From Gaetbulibacter_A aestuarii (lineage in GTDB: Bacteria > Bacteroidota > Bacteroidia > Flavobacteriales > Flavobacteriaceae): a stretch of DNA of 56,510 nt. The first letter of the stretch is position 1, and every line of letters starts with the position of its first letter. A program made the position numbers and the translations under genes. Below the pieces are notes generated by a model. It had not been told where the DNA came from, searched no databases, and was given only the letters and a program-made list of their open reading frames with translations. Below are positions 17,931 through 25,814 of the stretch, piece by piece. Where the stretch lies: contig NZ_BAABAY010000008.1 in the NCBI RefSeq assembly GCF_039537665.1, positions 1-56,510 on the forward strand, given 5' to 3'.

Positions 17931-17938
17931 CAAATATA
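17931..17938 (-). promoter_or_regulatory. Promoter -7 element of the mraZ/dcw operon
   Basis: On the minus strand this reads TATATTTG, an exact match to the Bacteroidetes -7 consensus TAnnTTTG. It would start transcription about 25 bases upstream of the mraZ GTG. No perfect -33 TTTG sits at the usual spacing; the closest (spacer about 25) is inside the GTGGT boxes, so regulator and RNA polymerase contacts would overlap. Confidence 0.65.
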
Positions 17939-17949
17939 TTGAAAAATTT

Positions 17950-17977
17950 ACCACATTTTACCACAAAATACCACTTT
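17950..17977 (-). promoter_or_regulatory. MraZ operator: three GTGGT boxes at 10-bp spacing
   Basis: On the minus strand GTGGT occurs three times, at 17970-17974, 17960-17964 and 17950-17954, each separated by an AT-only spacer and exactly 10 bp apart. MraZ proteins are known to bind short GTGG/TGGG-type direct repeats with one-turn spacing upstream of mraZ. The array abuts the -7 element, which suggests autoregulation of the whole division operon. Confidence 0.85.
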
Positions 17978-18134
17978 GTTGATAAATTTTAGTTGAAACG
18001 ATCATTTTTCACCATAAATAAATTGATGAAAACCGCGATATACTAGGAATCAAACAGTTGAGCCCGGCTATTTTTACTCATAGAAATTGTTAACAGTTAT
18101 CTGTTAAAAGGACGTCATATTTGTAAACCAATTA

Positions 18135-18168
18135 TTTGATTGAAATATATCTGAATTGACTATATTTG
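18135..18168 (+). promoter_or_regulatory. Promoter for the alpha/beta hydrolase-engB unit
   Basis: TTTG at 18135-18138 and TATATTTG at 18161-18168 are separated by 22 bases, close to the Bacteroidetes -33/-7 arrangement. The -7 element ends 26 bases upstream of the hydrolase ATG. It shares a divergent intergenic region of about 297 bases with the mraZ promoter. Confidence 0.65.
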
Positions 18169-18194
18169 TTTTTTGAGTAAAGACTAACTGATTG

Positions 18195-18959
18195 ATGACG
18201 CATCTTTTAAAGAAAGAAAAAAACTATAGCTATGTAGAAGCCGGCGAAGGAACGCCAATAATTGTTTTACATGGATTAATGGGCGGTCTGAGCAATTTTG
18301 ACTCGGTAATTAATTACTTCAGTGATCAAGGTTACCACGTGCTCATTCCAGAATTGCCCATTTATTCAATGTCTTTATTGAAGACCAATGTAAAAAGCTT
18401 CGCGAAATACTTACATGATTTTATAGAATTCAAAGGTTTCGATGAAGTGATATTGTTGGGGAATTCTCTTGGAGGCCATATTGGGCTTTATCACACCAAA
18501 CTATTTCCCGAAAAAGTTAAAGGACTTGTTATAACGGGAAGTTCCGGCCTTTACGAAAGTGCTATGGGTGGTGGTTATACCAAACGTAGTGATTATGAGG
18601 TGATCAAAAAGAAAGCCCAGGAAGTTTTTTACGATCCCGCCGTAGCTACCAAGGAAATTGTGGATGAAGTTTACGAATCAGTAAACGATAGAAATAAATT
18701 GATAAAAACCCTGGCTATTGCCAAGAGTGCTATTCGGCACAATATGGGTAAAGATCTTCCGCATATGGAAACACCAACCTGTATTATTTGGGGTAAAAAT
18801 GATACGGTTACACCTCCTGAAGTTGCTGAGGAATTTCATCGATTACTTCCTGATTCGGATCTTTATTGGATTGATAAATGTGGCCATGCAGCGATGATGG
18901 AACATCCCATGGAATTTAACAAGATCCTGGAATCCTGGTTTCAAAAAAGAGGGTTTTAA
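18195..18959 (+). CDS. Alpha/beta-hydrolase
   Basis: The protein is 254 residues from ATG 18195; a TTG codon directly before it could also be read as a start. The fold is clear: VLHGLMGG (about residues 24-31, oxyanion hole), nucleophile elbow GNSLGG with Ser91, an acid residue near WGKNDTVTP, and the catalytic His in KCGHAAMMEHP near the end. There is no signal peptide, so it is cytoplasmic. The substrate cannot be told from sequence; esterase or C-C hydrolase activity is possible. It precedes engB by 48 bases and probably shares a transcript with it. Confidence 0.9.
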   Translation: MTHLLKKEKNYSYVEAGEGTPIIVLHGLMGGLSNFDSVINYFSDQGYHVLIPELPIYSMSLLKTNVKSFAKYLHDFIEFKGFDEVILLGNSLGGHIGLYHTKLFPEKVKGLVITGSSGLYESAMGGGYTKRSDYEVIKKKAQEVFYDPAVATKEIVDEVYESVNDRNKLIKTLAIAKSAIRHNMGKDLPHMETPTCIIWGKNDTVTPPEVAEEFHRLLPDSDLYWIDKCGHAAMMEHPMEFNKILESWFQKRGF

Positions 18960-19007
18960 ACACAACTAATACTACTTTTGGGCTTCGCCTGAATAAATTA
19001 TTTTCTC

Positions 19008-19616
19008 ATGGAAATTAAATCAGCCGAATTTGTTGTAAGTAATTCTGATGCATCAAAATGTCCGAATACAAGACTGCCTGAATACGCTTTTATTGGTCGG
19101 AGTAATGTGGGTAAATCCTCATTGATCAATATGTTAACCAACAGAAAAAGTCTGGCCAAAACCTCTGGAAGACCAGGAAAAACCCAATTGATCAATCATT
19201 TTTTGATTAATAAAAACTGGCACCTTGTCGATCTGCCGGGTTATGGTTATGCAAAAGTTTCCAAAAGCACCAAAAAGGTATTTCAAAAATTTATAACCCA
19301 GTATTTTGCCTTAAGAGAACAGTTGATCTCGGCTTTTGTTTTGGTGGATATCAGACACGAACCACAACTTATCGATTTGGAGTTCATGCAATGGCTTGGG
19401 GAAAATGCCATTCCGTTTTCCATCATCTTTACTAAAGCTGACAAACTAAAACCGAAGGCCATCGAGCGCCACATTGAAACTTATAAAAGTGTTCTTTTGG
19501 AAACCTGGGAAACCATGCCACCATACTTTATTACTTCAGCTACAAAATCAATAGGACAGGATTCAGTATTAAATTACATTGAAGAATTGAATAATAATTT
19601 GGGAAATCAACTTTAA
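19008..19616 (+). CDS. engB: Ribosome biogenesis GTPase EngB/YsxC (YihA)
   Basis: This small GTPase is needed for assembly of the large ribosomal subunit. G motifs are easily seen: GRSNVGKSS (G1, about residues 31-39), TSGRPGKTQ (G2/switch I), DLPGYGYA (G3, about 77-84), TKADK (G4) and SATKS (G5). Length 202 is typical. Its end overlaps the end of the convergent ABC permease gene by 4 bases, so no room is left for a terminator between them. Confidence 0.97.
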   Translation: MEIKSAEFVVSNSDASKCPNTRLPEYAFIGRSNVGKSSLINMLTNRKSLAKTSGRPGKTQLINHFLINKNWHLVDLPGYGYAKVSKSTKKVFQKFITQYFALREQLISAFVLVDIRHEPQLIDLEFMQWLGENAIPFSIIFTKADKLKPKAIERHIETYKSVLLETWETMPPYFITSATKSIGQDSVLNYIEELNNNLGNQL

Positions 19617-20707
19617 TTCTTAACATCCAGAGCATCTCTCAGAGCATTCCCTATGAGCATAAAAGCCATAACTAAACTCATGATACACAAACCCGGAATA
19701 ATAGCCAAATACGGTTTCCCGAGAATGATATAATTGTAGTGATCTTTGATCATTGCACCCCAACTCGCCATGGGTGGCTGCGCGCCTATTCCAAGAAAAC
19801 TCAAACCACTTTCAATAAGGATCGCTGAAGCAAAATTAGCCGCAGAAATCACAATAACAGGAGCCATAATATTAGGAAGTATGTGCTTTTTAATAATCCT
19901 GAAATCAGTATAACCAAGTGCCCTGGCCGCCGTAATATATTGCATCTCCTTCACACTTATTATTTGCCCTCGTACTACACGAGCCACCTCAACCCACATC
20001 GTTAATCCAACAGCAATGAAAACTTGCCAAAAACCCTTCCCTAATGCCAATGTTATTGCAATAACCAATAGTAAGGTAGGTATCGACCAGGTCACGTTGA
20101 TGATCCACATGATAAATGCATCTACTTTTCCACCGAAATATCCCGCCAGACTACCCATAACAATACCAATAATCAAAGAAATGAATACCGCTACAAAACC
20201 AATAAAAAAGGAAATTCGAGCACCTATGAGAATACGACTCAATAGATCGCGACCATATTTATCCGTGCCAAACAAAAAGGTTTTTTCCTGAATGTAATTC
20301 GAAACATCCTTGTTTGGAAACCTGTTTAAGCCTAAGTGCTTCTTCATTCCTTCCAGACCATCGGAAGCGTATTCCGTGTAGTTTAAAGTGTCTTTTCCTA
20401 AAGAATAATATGCGATGGGAACTTCCGTATCCGTAACTTTTTTACCAAAAAACAACTTATCAAAAGTGCCTTGAGGTGTTTTAATTTCAGAAGGAATTGT
20501 TAACATTGTAACAGTAAATCCGGGTTTTTTCGAGTGAATCGCCAAATGCATTTGATTAGCATACTGCGAATTATCCGGCGCTAAAATGTAAGCAAAAATT
20601 GCAACGAAGCCCACAAAGACAATAAACCAAAAACTAAAAACGCCCCAAAAATTCCTTTTAAATTTTCGGAGCGCTAATTGTCTCAATGAGTTTGAATATG
20701 AACTCAT
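19613..20707 (-). CDS. ABC transporter permease, OppC/DppC family
   Basis: This inner-membrane permease belongs to the peptide/nickel ABC importer family. A first membrane helix lies at about residues 22-45, followed by a long predicted periplasmic insert (about 46-150). The binding-protein-dependent permease domain (about 165-355) carries the EAA-type loop ARALGYTDFRIIKKHILPN that contacts the ATPase. The C-terminus GNALRDALDVKN matches OppC/DppC. No ATPase, partner permease or binding protein is nearby, so the complex must be assembled from genes elsewhere. It starts 9 bases after the processing protease gene. Confidence 0.92.
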   Translation of the reverse strand: MSSYSNSLRQLALRKFKRNFWGVFSFWFIVFVGFVAIFAYILAPDNSQYANQMHLAIHSKKPGFTVTMLTIPSEIKTPQGTFDKLFFGKKVTDTEVPIAYYSLGKDTLNYTEYASDGLEGMKKHLGLNRFPNKDVSNYIQEKTFLFGTDKYGRDLLSRILIGARISFFIGFVAVFISLIIGIVMGSLAGYFGGKVDAFIMWIINVTWSIPTLLLVIAITLALGKGFWQVFIAVGLTMWVEVARVVRGQIISVKEMQYITAARALGYTDFRIIKKHILPNIMAPVIVISAANFASAILIESGLSFLGIGAQPPMASWGAMIKDHYNYIILGKPYLAIIPGLCIMSLVMAFMLIGNALRDALDVKN

Positions 20708-20715
20708 GTATTTAT

Positions 20716-22869
20716 TTACTTTTTAACCGTGGAAGCTGGTGAATTTGAAGCCACCTTTTTCAAAGGTTGTGCCATTTTTAGATCCTCAAGAACATTTAAT
20801 GCTTCTTCAACATAAACATCCTGACTTAGACTTTCATGCCAACGATCACGTTTCTCTTTCAAATCGGTCGTATCATTTACAAATAATGATTTCTCATAAC
20901 TTGTTGAGTCGAATGTAAGATTTGTTTTGTAATCATTAATGGCGTCAAATTTTTTAGCCTCTTGATCGTTTTTTTCTAAATCACTTTTGTAGGTATTGTA
21001 ATTTAAGGAGAATACTGTCTCATCTATTTTATTTTTCACCCATTTCGCATTCTCATCAATGAGTTTGAATTGCTCATTCTTGCTGATTCGTTTTTTACTT
21101 CGTTTGATAGCCGAATCGAAATCGAGGTAATTTCCCCAGGGTGTATAATCCGCAGGATCAATCACATCATAAGGTAATGGATTCGGTTTATCCTTTTCAC
21201 CTACATCGATATAACTAAATCTACCGGGAACCACAACGTCGCTTTTCACACCTTCCAATTGTACAGAGCCACCGGTAATTCTATAATATTTTTGTGTGGT
21301 TAAAGCCAGGGCACCATAATCGCCACTTGTATTGTTGCGCACAACATTATTAAGATCGATAACGTTTTGAACTGTACCCTTACCATAAGTTTGTTTACTA
21401 CCAATAATGATAGCACGTTTATAATCCTGCATGGCAGCAGACATGATCTCAGAAGCAGAAGCTGAAATTTCATTTACTAATATAACAAGTGGCCCATCCC
21501 AAACTATAGATTTATCACGATCTCTTAAAACCTCTTTATTAGATCCGGTTGATCGCACCTGAACCACAGGGCCGTCTTTGATGAATAATCCAGCCATATC
21601 AACAACTGCAGGCAAAGAACCACCACCGTTGTTTCTAAGGTCCAGAACTAAACCATCAATACCATCTTGTTTCAGATGTAGGATTTCTTCACGCACATCT
21701 TTAGCGGCATTAATGTTCTTGTAGTCTTTAAAATCCACATAAAATGCGGGTAGATCAATTACACCGTAACGCTTATCATCTTTTTCTATTACGGCGGCCT
21801 TAGCATAAGTTTCTCCAAGCTCAACTACATCCCGGGTTATCGTGATGTCCTTAATGGTTCCGTCTACCTTTTTAATCGTAAGCGTCACTTTAGTTCCTTT
21901 CGGGCCTTTGATATATTTTATAGCATCGCTGATGCGCATTCCTACAATATTCACAGGATATTTTTCATCTTCCTGCTTTACTTTCAGAATCACATCTTCT
22001 ACATCGAGTTTATTACTTCTCCAGGCAGGACCACCGGTAATCAATTCTACTACTTTGATGTAATCATTTCGTTTTTGCAATCGTGCACCAATACCTTCTA
22101 ATTTACCAGACATCCGCTGATCAAAATCTTCCTTTCCTCTTGGGGCTAAATAATACGTATGCGGATCGAATTCTTCTACCATGGTGTTTACATATCCGGC
22201 AAACCAATCGTCGCGGTTAAAGTCATCCACATTATCATTAAAATAAATATCAATGGACTTTAACGTTGCAGCACGTGCTTCTTTTTCAATTTCAGCATCC
22301 GATTTCATTACGTAATCAGGATCCTTTTCTTTCTTGTTTTTCTCTTCTGTTTTAATATCGTCATAGTTGGAAAGCGTTGAAAACTTCAATTGTTTTCTCC
22401 AACGTTCACGCATTTCTGTTTTGTTCTTTACATAGGGTTTATTCTCATAATCCGTATCGAAAGTTTCTTCTTTATTATAATCAAAAGGCTTAGATAAAAT
22501 ATCCTTATAAATAGCCTTTGCCTCTTCAATACGTTTCAACATACGTTCATTTACCACATTGAAAAAAGTAATATCAGTAGCTCGAATTTGGTCGTCTATA
22601 TTATATCTAAATTTTTCAAAATCTTTATAATCTGAAGCATAAAAGTAACGTTTTACAGGATCTATTGAATTCAAATAATCCTTGAACATGTTGGCCGAGA
22701 ATTCATCATTAAAATCCACCGGATCGTAGTGTCCTTGTTGAAGAACAAAGGTTACTATTTCTAGTAAGCGTTTGTCTTTATCAGGGTTATCAAAACGTTT
22801 TGAAGTAAAACTACATGACGCAAATGCAAGTACTAACAAAAGTGAAAGTACTTTAAAATTCTTTTTCAT
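20716..22869 (-). CDS. Carboxy-terminal processing protease (Tsp/Prc-like, S41), lipoprotein
   Basis: This periplasmic serine protease of the S41 family trims C-termini of envelope proteins. ATG 22869 gives a compact lipoprotein signal ending LAFASC, with Cys at about residue 20; an upstream in-frame ATG at 22881 is also possible. An N-terminal Tsp-specific region is followed by a PDZ domain (about 245-335) and the S41 core (about 360-560). The catalytic Ser lies in SASASE and Lys in TYGKGTVQ. A C-terminal region (about 580-700) matches the Tsp tail. At about 717 residues it fits the long Prc subfamily rather than short CtpA. Divergent from surE. Confidence 0.94.
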   Translation of the reverse strand: MKKNFKVLSLLLVLAFASCSFTSKRFDNPDKDKRLLEIVTFVLQQGHYDPVDFNDEFSANMFKDYLNSIDPVKRYFYASDYKDFEKFRYNIDDQIRATDITFFNVVNERMLKRIEEAKAIYKDILSKPFDYNKEETFDTDYENKPYVKNKTEMRERWRKQLKFSTLSNYDDIKTEEKNKKEKDPDYVMKSDAEIEKEARAATLKSIDIYFNDNVDDFNRDDWFAGYVNTMVEEFDPHTYYLAPRGKEDFDQRMSGKLEGIGARLQKRNDYIKVVELITGGPAWRSNKLDVEDVILKVKQEDEKYPVNIVGMRISDAIKYIKGPKGTKVTLTIKKVDGTIKDITITRDVVELGETYAKAAVIEKDDKRYGVIDLPAFYVDFKDYKNINAAKDVREEILHLKQDGIDGLVLDLRNNGGGSLPAVVDMAGLFIKDGPVVQVRSTGSNKEVLRDRDKSIVWDGPLVILVNEISASASEIMSAAMQDYKRAIIIGSKQTYGKGTVQNVIDLNNVVRNNTSGDYGALALTTQKYYRITGGSVQLEGVKSDVVVPGRFSYIDVGEKDKPNPLPYDVIDPADYTPWGNYLDFDSAIKRSKKRISKNEQFKLIDENAKWVKNKIDETVFSLNYNTYKSDLEKNDQEAKKFDAINDYKTNLTFDSTSYEKSLFVNDTTDLKEKRDRWHESLSQDVYVEEALNVLEDLKMAQPLKKVASNSPASTVKK

Positions 22870-23048
22870 AATATTCATCATCTAAGCTTATTTGGAAGCT
22901 AATTTTGGTGACACTTCCAATAATTTTTACTAAAATAAAGAAAAAACTATGCCAACCGTGGCATTTGCTACTAATTTTTTGTTAAACCGAATAATAATCG
23001 ACTTTGCTAAGTAAAATATGTATTTTAGCGATGCTATAATTTCAATTT

Positions 23049-23840
23049 ATGACAGAAAAACCCCTAATACTCGTTACCAATGATGATGGTATTAATGCAC
23101 CGGGAATCAGAGCTTTAATAGAAGTTATGAATACTTTAGGAACCGTTTATGTGGTAGCGCCCGATAGTCCGCAAAGTGGTATGGGACATGCGATCACATT
23201 AGATTCCATGTTATTTGCCGAAAAACTGGAAAATACTGATGGCCCACAAACCGAGTTTAGTTGTTCTGGAACACCGGCAGATTGTGTAAAAATTGCTATC
23301 CGCCAACTCCTGCCCAGGAAGCCTGACCTCTGTGTTTCAGGTATTAACCACGGTTCGAATGCTTCAATTAATGTGATATATTCAGGCACCATGAGTGCAG
23401 CTATTGAAGCGGGTATTGAGGGTATACCTTCAATTGGGTTTTCACTATTAAATTACAGTTGGAATGCCAATTTTGAAGCCTCTAAAACCTTTGTAAAAAC
23501 CATAGCCAAACAAGTTTTGGAACATGGCCTTCCCGATGGCGTTGTGCTCAACACCAACATTCCAAACAAGGATGTTGAAGCTATCAAAGGCATTAAAATT
23601 TGTAGACAAGCTAAAGCGAATTGGGTTGAAAAATTTGATAAAAGAAAAAATCCTCAGGGTAAAGAATACTATTGGCTAACTGGAGAATTTGTAAATTTAG
23701 ATCAAGGAAAAGATACTGATGAGTGGGCTTTGGAAAATGATTATGTGGCTGTAGTGCCAATTCACTTTGATTTAACCGCTCATCACTTTATTAATGAATT
23801 ACGTACCTGGGAATTAAATCCCAAAAACAACAAACAATAA
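23049..23840 (+). CDS. surE: 5'/3'-nucleotidase SurE
   Basis: SurE is a metal-dependent phosphatase acting on nucleoside monophosphates. The metal-binding start LVTNDDGINAPGI (residues 8-20), CSGTPADCVKIA (about 77-88) and SGINHGSN with YSGTMSAA (about 98-120) are all present. Length 263 is normal. It begins a plus-strand run continuing through a small membrane protein, lpxB, an NlpC/P60 lipoprotein and comEC with gaps of 3-19 bases, which suggests an operon. Confidence 0.97.
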   Translation: MTEKPLILVTNDDGINAPGIRALIEVMNTLGTVYVVAPDSPQSGMGHAITLDSMLFAEKLENTDGPQTEFSCSGTPADCVKIAIRQLLPRKPDLCVSGINHGSNASINVIYSGTMSAAIEAGIEGIPSIGFSLLNYSWNANFEASKTFVKTIAKQVLEHGLPDGVVLNTNIPNKDVEAIKGIKICRQAKANWVEKFDKRKNPQGKEYYWLTGEFVNLDQGKDTDEWALENDYVAVVPIHFDLTAHHFINELRTWELNPKNNKQ

Positions 23841-23846
23841 AATTAC

Positions 23847-24128
23847 ATGAAAAAAGAGATTTTTATCGGCATGTTCACTGGCCTAGTCGCAAACGCCATT
23901 GGATTAATTCTGGCAGCAGTTTTTTTAGGAAACGGTGAAGATTTTGCTGTGGTAATTAAGGCCGCCGCTGCCGAAGGATTTTTAGGAAAATTAATAAGCC
24001 TTGGAGCTATTTTGAATCTTTTGGTGTTTTTTATTTTCATTCGGAAACGGCAAGATCATCGCGCCAAAGGAGTGTTATTAATTACTGTTTTTGTTGCTGT
24101 ATTTACTTTTGTTTTTAAACTTTTTTAA
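23847..24128 (+). CDS. Small integral membrane protein of unknown function
   Basis: The protein has 93 residues with three hydrophobic segments (about 6-25, 49-66 and 74-92) and short Lys/Arg-rich loops (RKRQDHRAKG). I recognise no family. It is wedged between surE and lpxB with gaps of 6 and 3 bases, so it is certainly part of the operon. A role alongside lipid A synthesis would be inference from position only. Confidence 0.8.
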   Translation: MKKEIFIGMFTGLVANAIGLILAAVFLGNGEDFAVVIKAAAAEGFLGKLISLGAILNLLVFFIFIRKRQDHRAKGVLLITVFVAVFTFVFKLF

Positions 24129-24131
24129 AAC

Positions 24132-25244
24132 ATGACCTACTATATCCTTGCAGGAGAAGCTTCAGGCGATCTACACGGCTCGAATTTAATGAAGGCCTTA
24201 TACGAGATCGACCCAAAGGCTAACATTCGATTTTGGGGTGGCGACCTCATGCAGGCTGTGGGGGGTACGTTGGTAAAACACTACAAAGAGCGCGCCTTCA
24301 TGGGCTTTTTTGAGGTTATTAACAATCTGAATAAATTACTTAAACTGATCTCTTTTTGTAAAGAAGATATCAAAAAGACCAATCCGGATGTTGTTATTTT
24401 TATCGATAATTCAGGTTTCAATTTGCGCATAGCAAAATGGGCTAAACAATCAGGATTCAGTACGCGTTATTATATATCTCCACAGGTATGGGCTTCCAGA
24501 GCTAGTCGGGTAAAAGCCATAAAGCGAGATATTGACGAGATGTATGTTATTTTACCGTTTGTTAAGGATTTTTATAAAGGCTATGATTACGATGTCCATT
24601 TTGTGGGTCATCCCCTCCTGGATGCTATTGCTAATAGAAAGCCATTGAGCCCTGAGGCATTTAAAAAAACGCATAAGTTATCTGATAAACCGATCATTGC
24701 TTTGTTACCCGGAAGTAGAAAGCAGGAAATTAAGAATATGCTTTCTGTAATGTTAAGTCTGGTGGACGATTTTAAAGATTACCAATTCGTAATTGCTGGA
24801 GCCCCAAGTCAGGATTATAGTTTTTATGAAGGTTTTATAAAGAAGAATCGCGTGACTTTTGTTACCAATGCCACCTATGATTTATTAAGTGTTTCCACTG
24901 CGGCCCTGGTAACTTCAGGAACCGCAACTTTAGAAACGGCTTTGTTTAAGGTTCCCCAGGTAGTTTGTTATAAAGGAAGTACCATATCTTATCAGATTGC
25001 GAAACGTATTATTACATTAAAATATATCTCTTTGGTGAATTTGATCATGGATAAGGAGGTGGTCACTGAGCTCATTCAAGGTGATTTCAATAAAAAACGC
25101 CTTAAAAAAGAATTAGAACGTATTTTGAAACCTGACATACGAGAAGCACTTTTTCTTGATTATTATAATTTAGAAAAACTTCTTGGAGGCTCAGGAGCAA
25201 GTAAAAAAACCGCCCAACTTATTTACAAGTCCCTAAATCCATAA
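24132..25244 (+). CDS. lpxB: Lipid-A-disaccharide synthase LpxB
   Basis: LpxB condenses UDP-2,3-diacylglucosamine with lipid X to form the lipid A disaccharide at the inner membrane. The protein opens with MTYYILAGEASGDLHGS, the family signature. It continues with FIDNSGFNLRIAK, YISPQVWAS, FVGHPLLDA, LPGSRKQEI and TSGTATLETAL. Length 370 is normal. The gene predicts a lipid A outer membrane, in line with lptC in this window. Confidence 0.98.
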   Translation: MTYYILAGEASGDLHGSNLMKALYEIDPKANIRFWGGDLMQAVGGTLVKHYKERAFMGFFEVINNLNKLLKLISFCKEDIKKTNPDVVIFIDNSGFNLRIAKWAKQSGFSTRYYISPQVWASRASRVKAIKRDIDEMYVILPFVKDFYKGYDYDVHFVGHPLLDAIANRKPLSPEAFKKTHKLSDKPIIALLPGSRKQEIKNMLSVMLSLVDDFKDYQFVIAGAPSQDYSFYEGFIKKNRVTFVTNATYDLLSVSTAALVTSGTATLETALFKVPQVVCYKGSTISYQIAKRIITLKYISLVNLIMDKEVVTELIQGDFNKKRLKKELERILKPDIREALFLDYYNLEKLLGGSGASKKTAQLIYKSLNP

Positions 25245-25249
25245 ACCTC

Positions 25250-25795
25250 ATGAAATACCTACTTATCCCCCTCATTTTGATTCTGAGTCTTTCAAGCTGT
25301 AAATCAAGAAAAGTAAGGCGTCAGCAAAAGGAAACAACCGAAAACATCATTATTGGTAAAAAAGATCCAGATCTTAAAAATGTTGCTGAAGTTGAAACCA
25401 AAAAACCAAGAACTACCAGGGAACGGATCATAACTTATGCCGAACAATTTTTAGGAACACCTTACCAGTGGGGAGGCACCACAAAGCGCGGTATGGATTG
25501 CTCCGGATTGGTATTCGAAAGTTTTCGATCCGAAGATATTTTCCTCCCAAGAATCTCGAGAGATATGGCGAAAAAAGGAAAGAAAATTGTCTTGAAACAG
25601 GTAATTACGGGTGATCTCCTTTTTTTTAAGACCGGAAACCGGCGCCATTCTGTAAACCATGTCGGACTTGTTGTAGACATCCGAGATAATGATATTAAAT
25701 TCATTCACGCGACAACCCATCAAGGCGTAATTATTTCAGGACTGAACGAAACCTACTGGCTCAACGCATTTTATCAAGCCAGGCGTATTTTATAA
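25250..25795 (+). CDS. NlpC/P60 (C40) cell-wall hydrolase lipoprotein
   Basis: This predicted lipoprotein has 181 residues and a signal peptide ending in LSLSSC (Cys near residue 17). The NlpC/P60 domain fills residues 60-181, with the nucleophile in MDCSGLVFES (Cys near 84) and the His in HVGLVVDI. A third polar residue follows near HATTHQG. Such enzymes cleave peptide bonds in peptidoglycan stem peptides and are usually anchored in the outer membrane. It follows lpxB by 5 bases. Confidence 0.93.
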   Translation: MKYLLIPLILILSLSSCKSRKVRRQQKETTENIIIGKKDPDLKNVAEVETKKPRTTRERIITYAEQFLGTPYQWGGTTKRGMDCSGLVFESFRSEDIFLPRISRDMAKKGKKIVLKQVITGDLLFFKTGNRRHSVNHVGLVVDIRDNDIKFIHATTHQGVIISGLNETYWLNAFYQARRIL

Positions 25796-25814
25796 TATTT
25801 GATAGCATCCCCCA

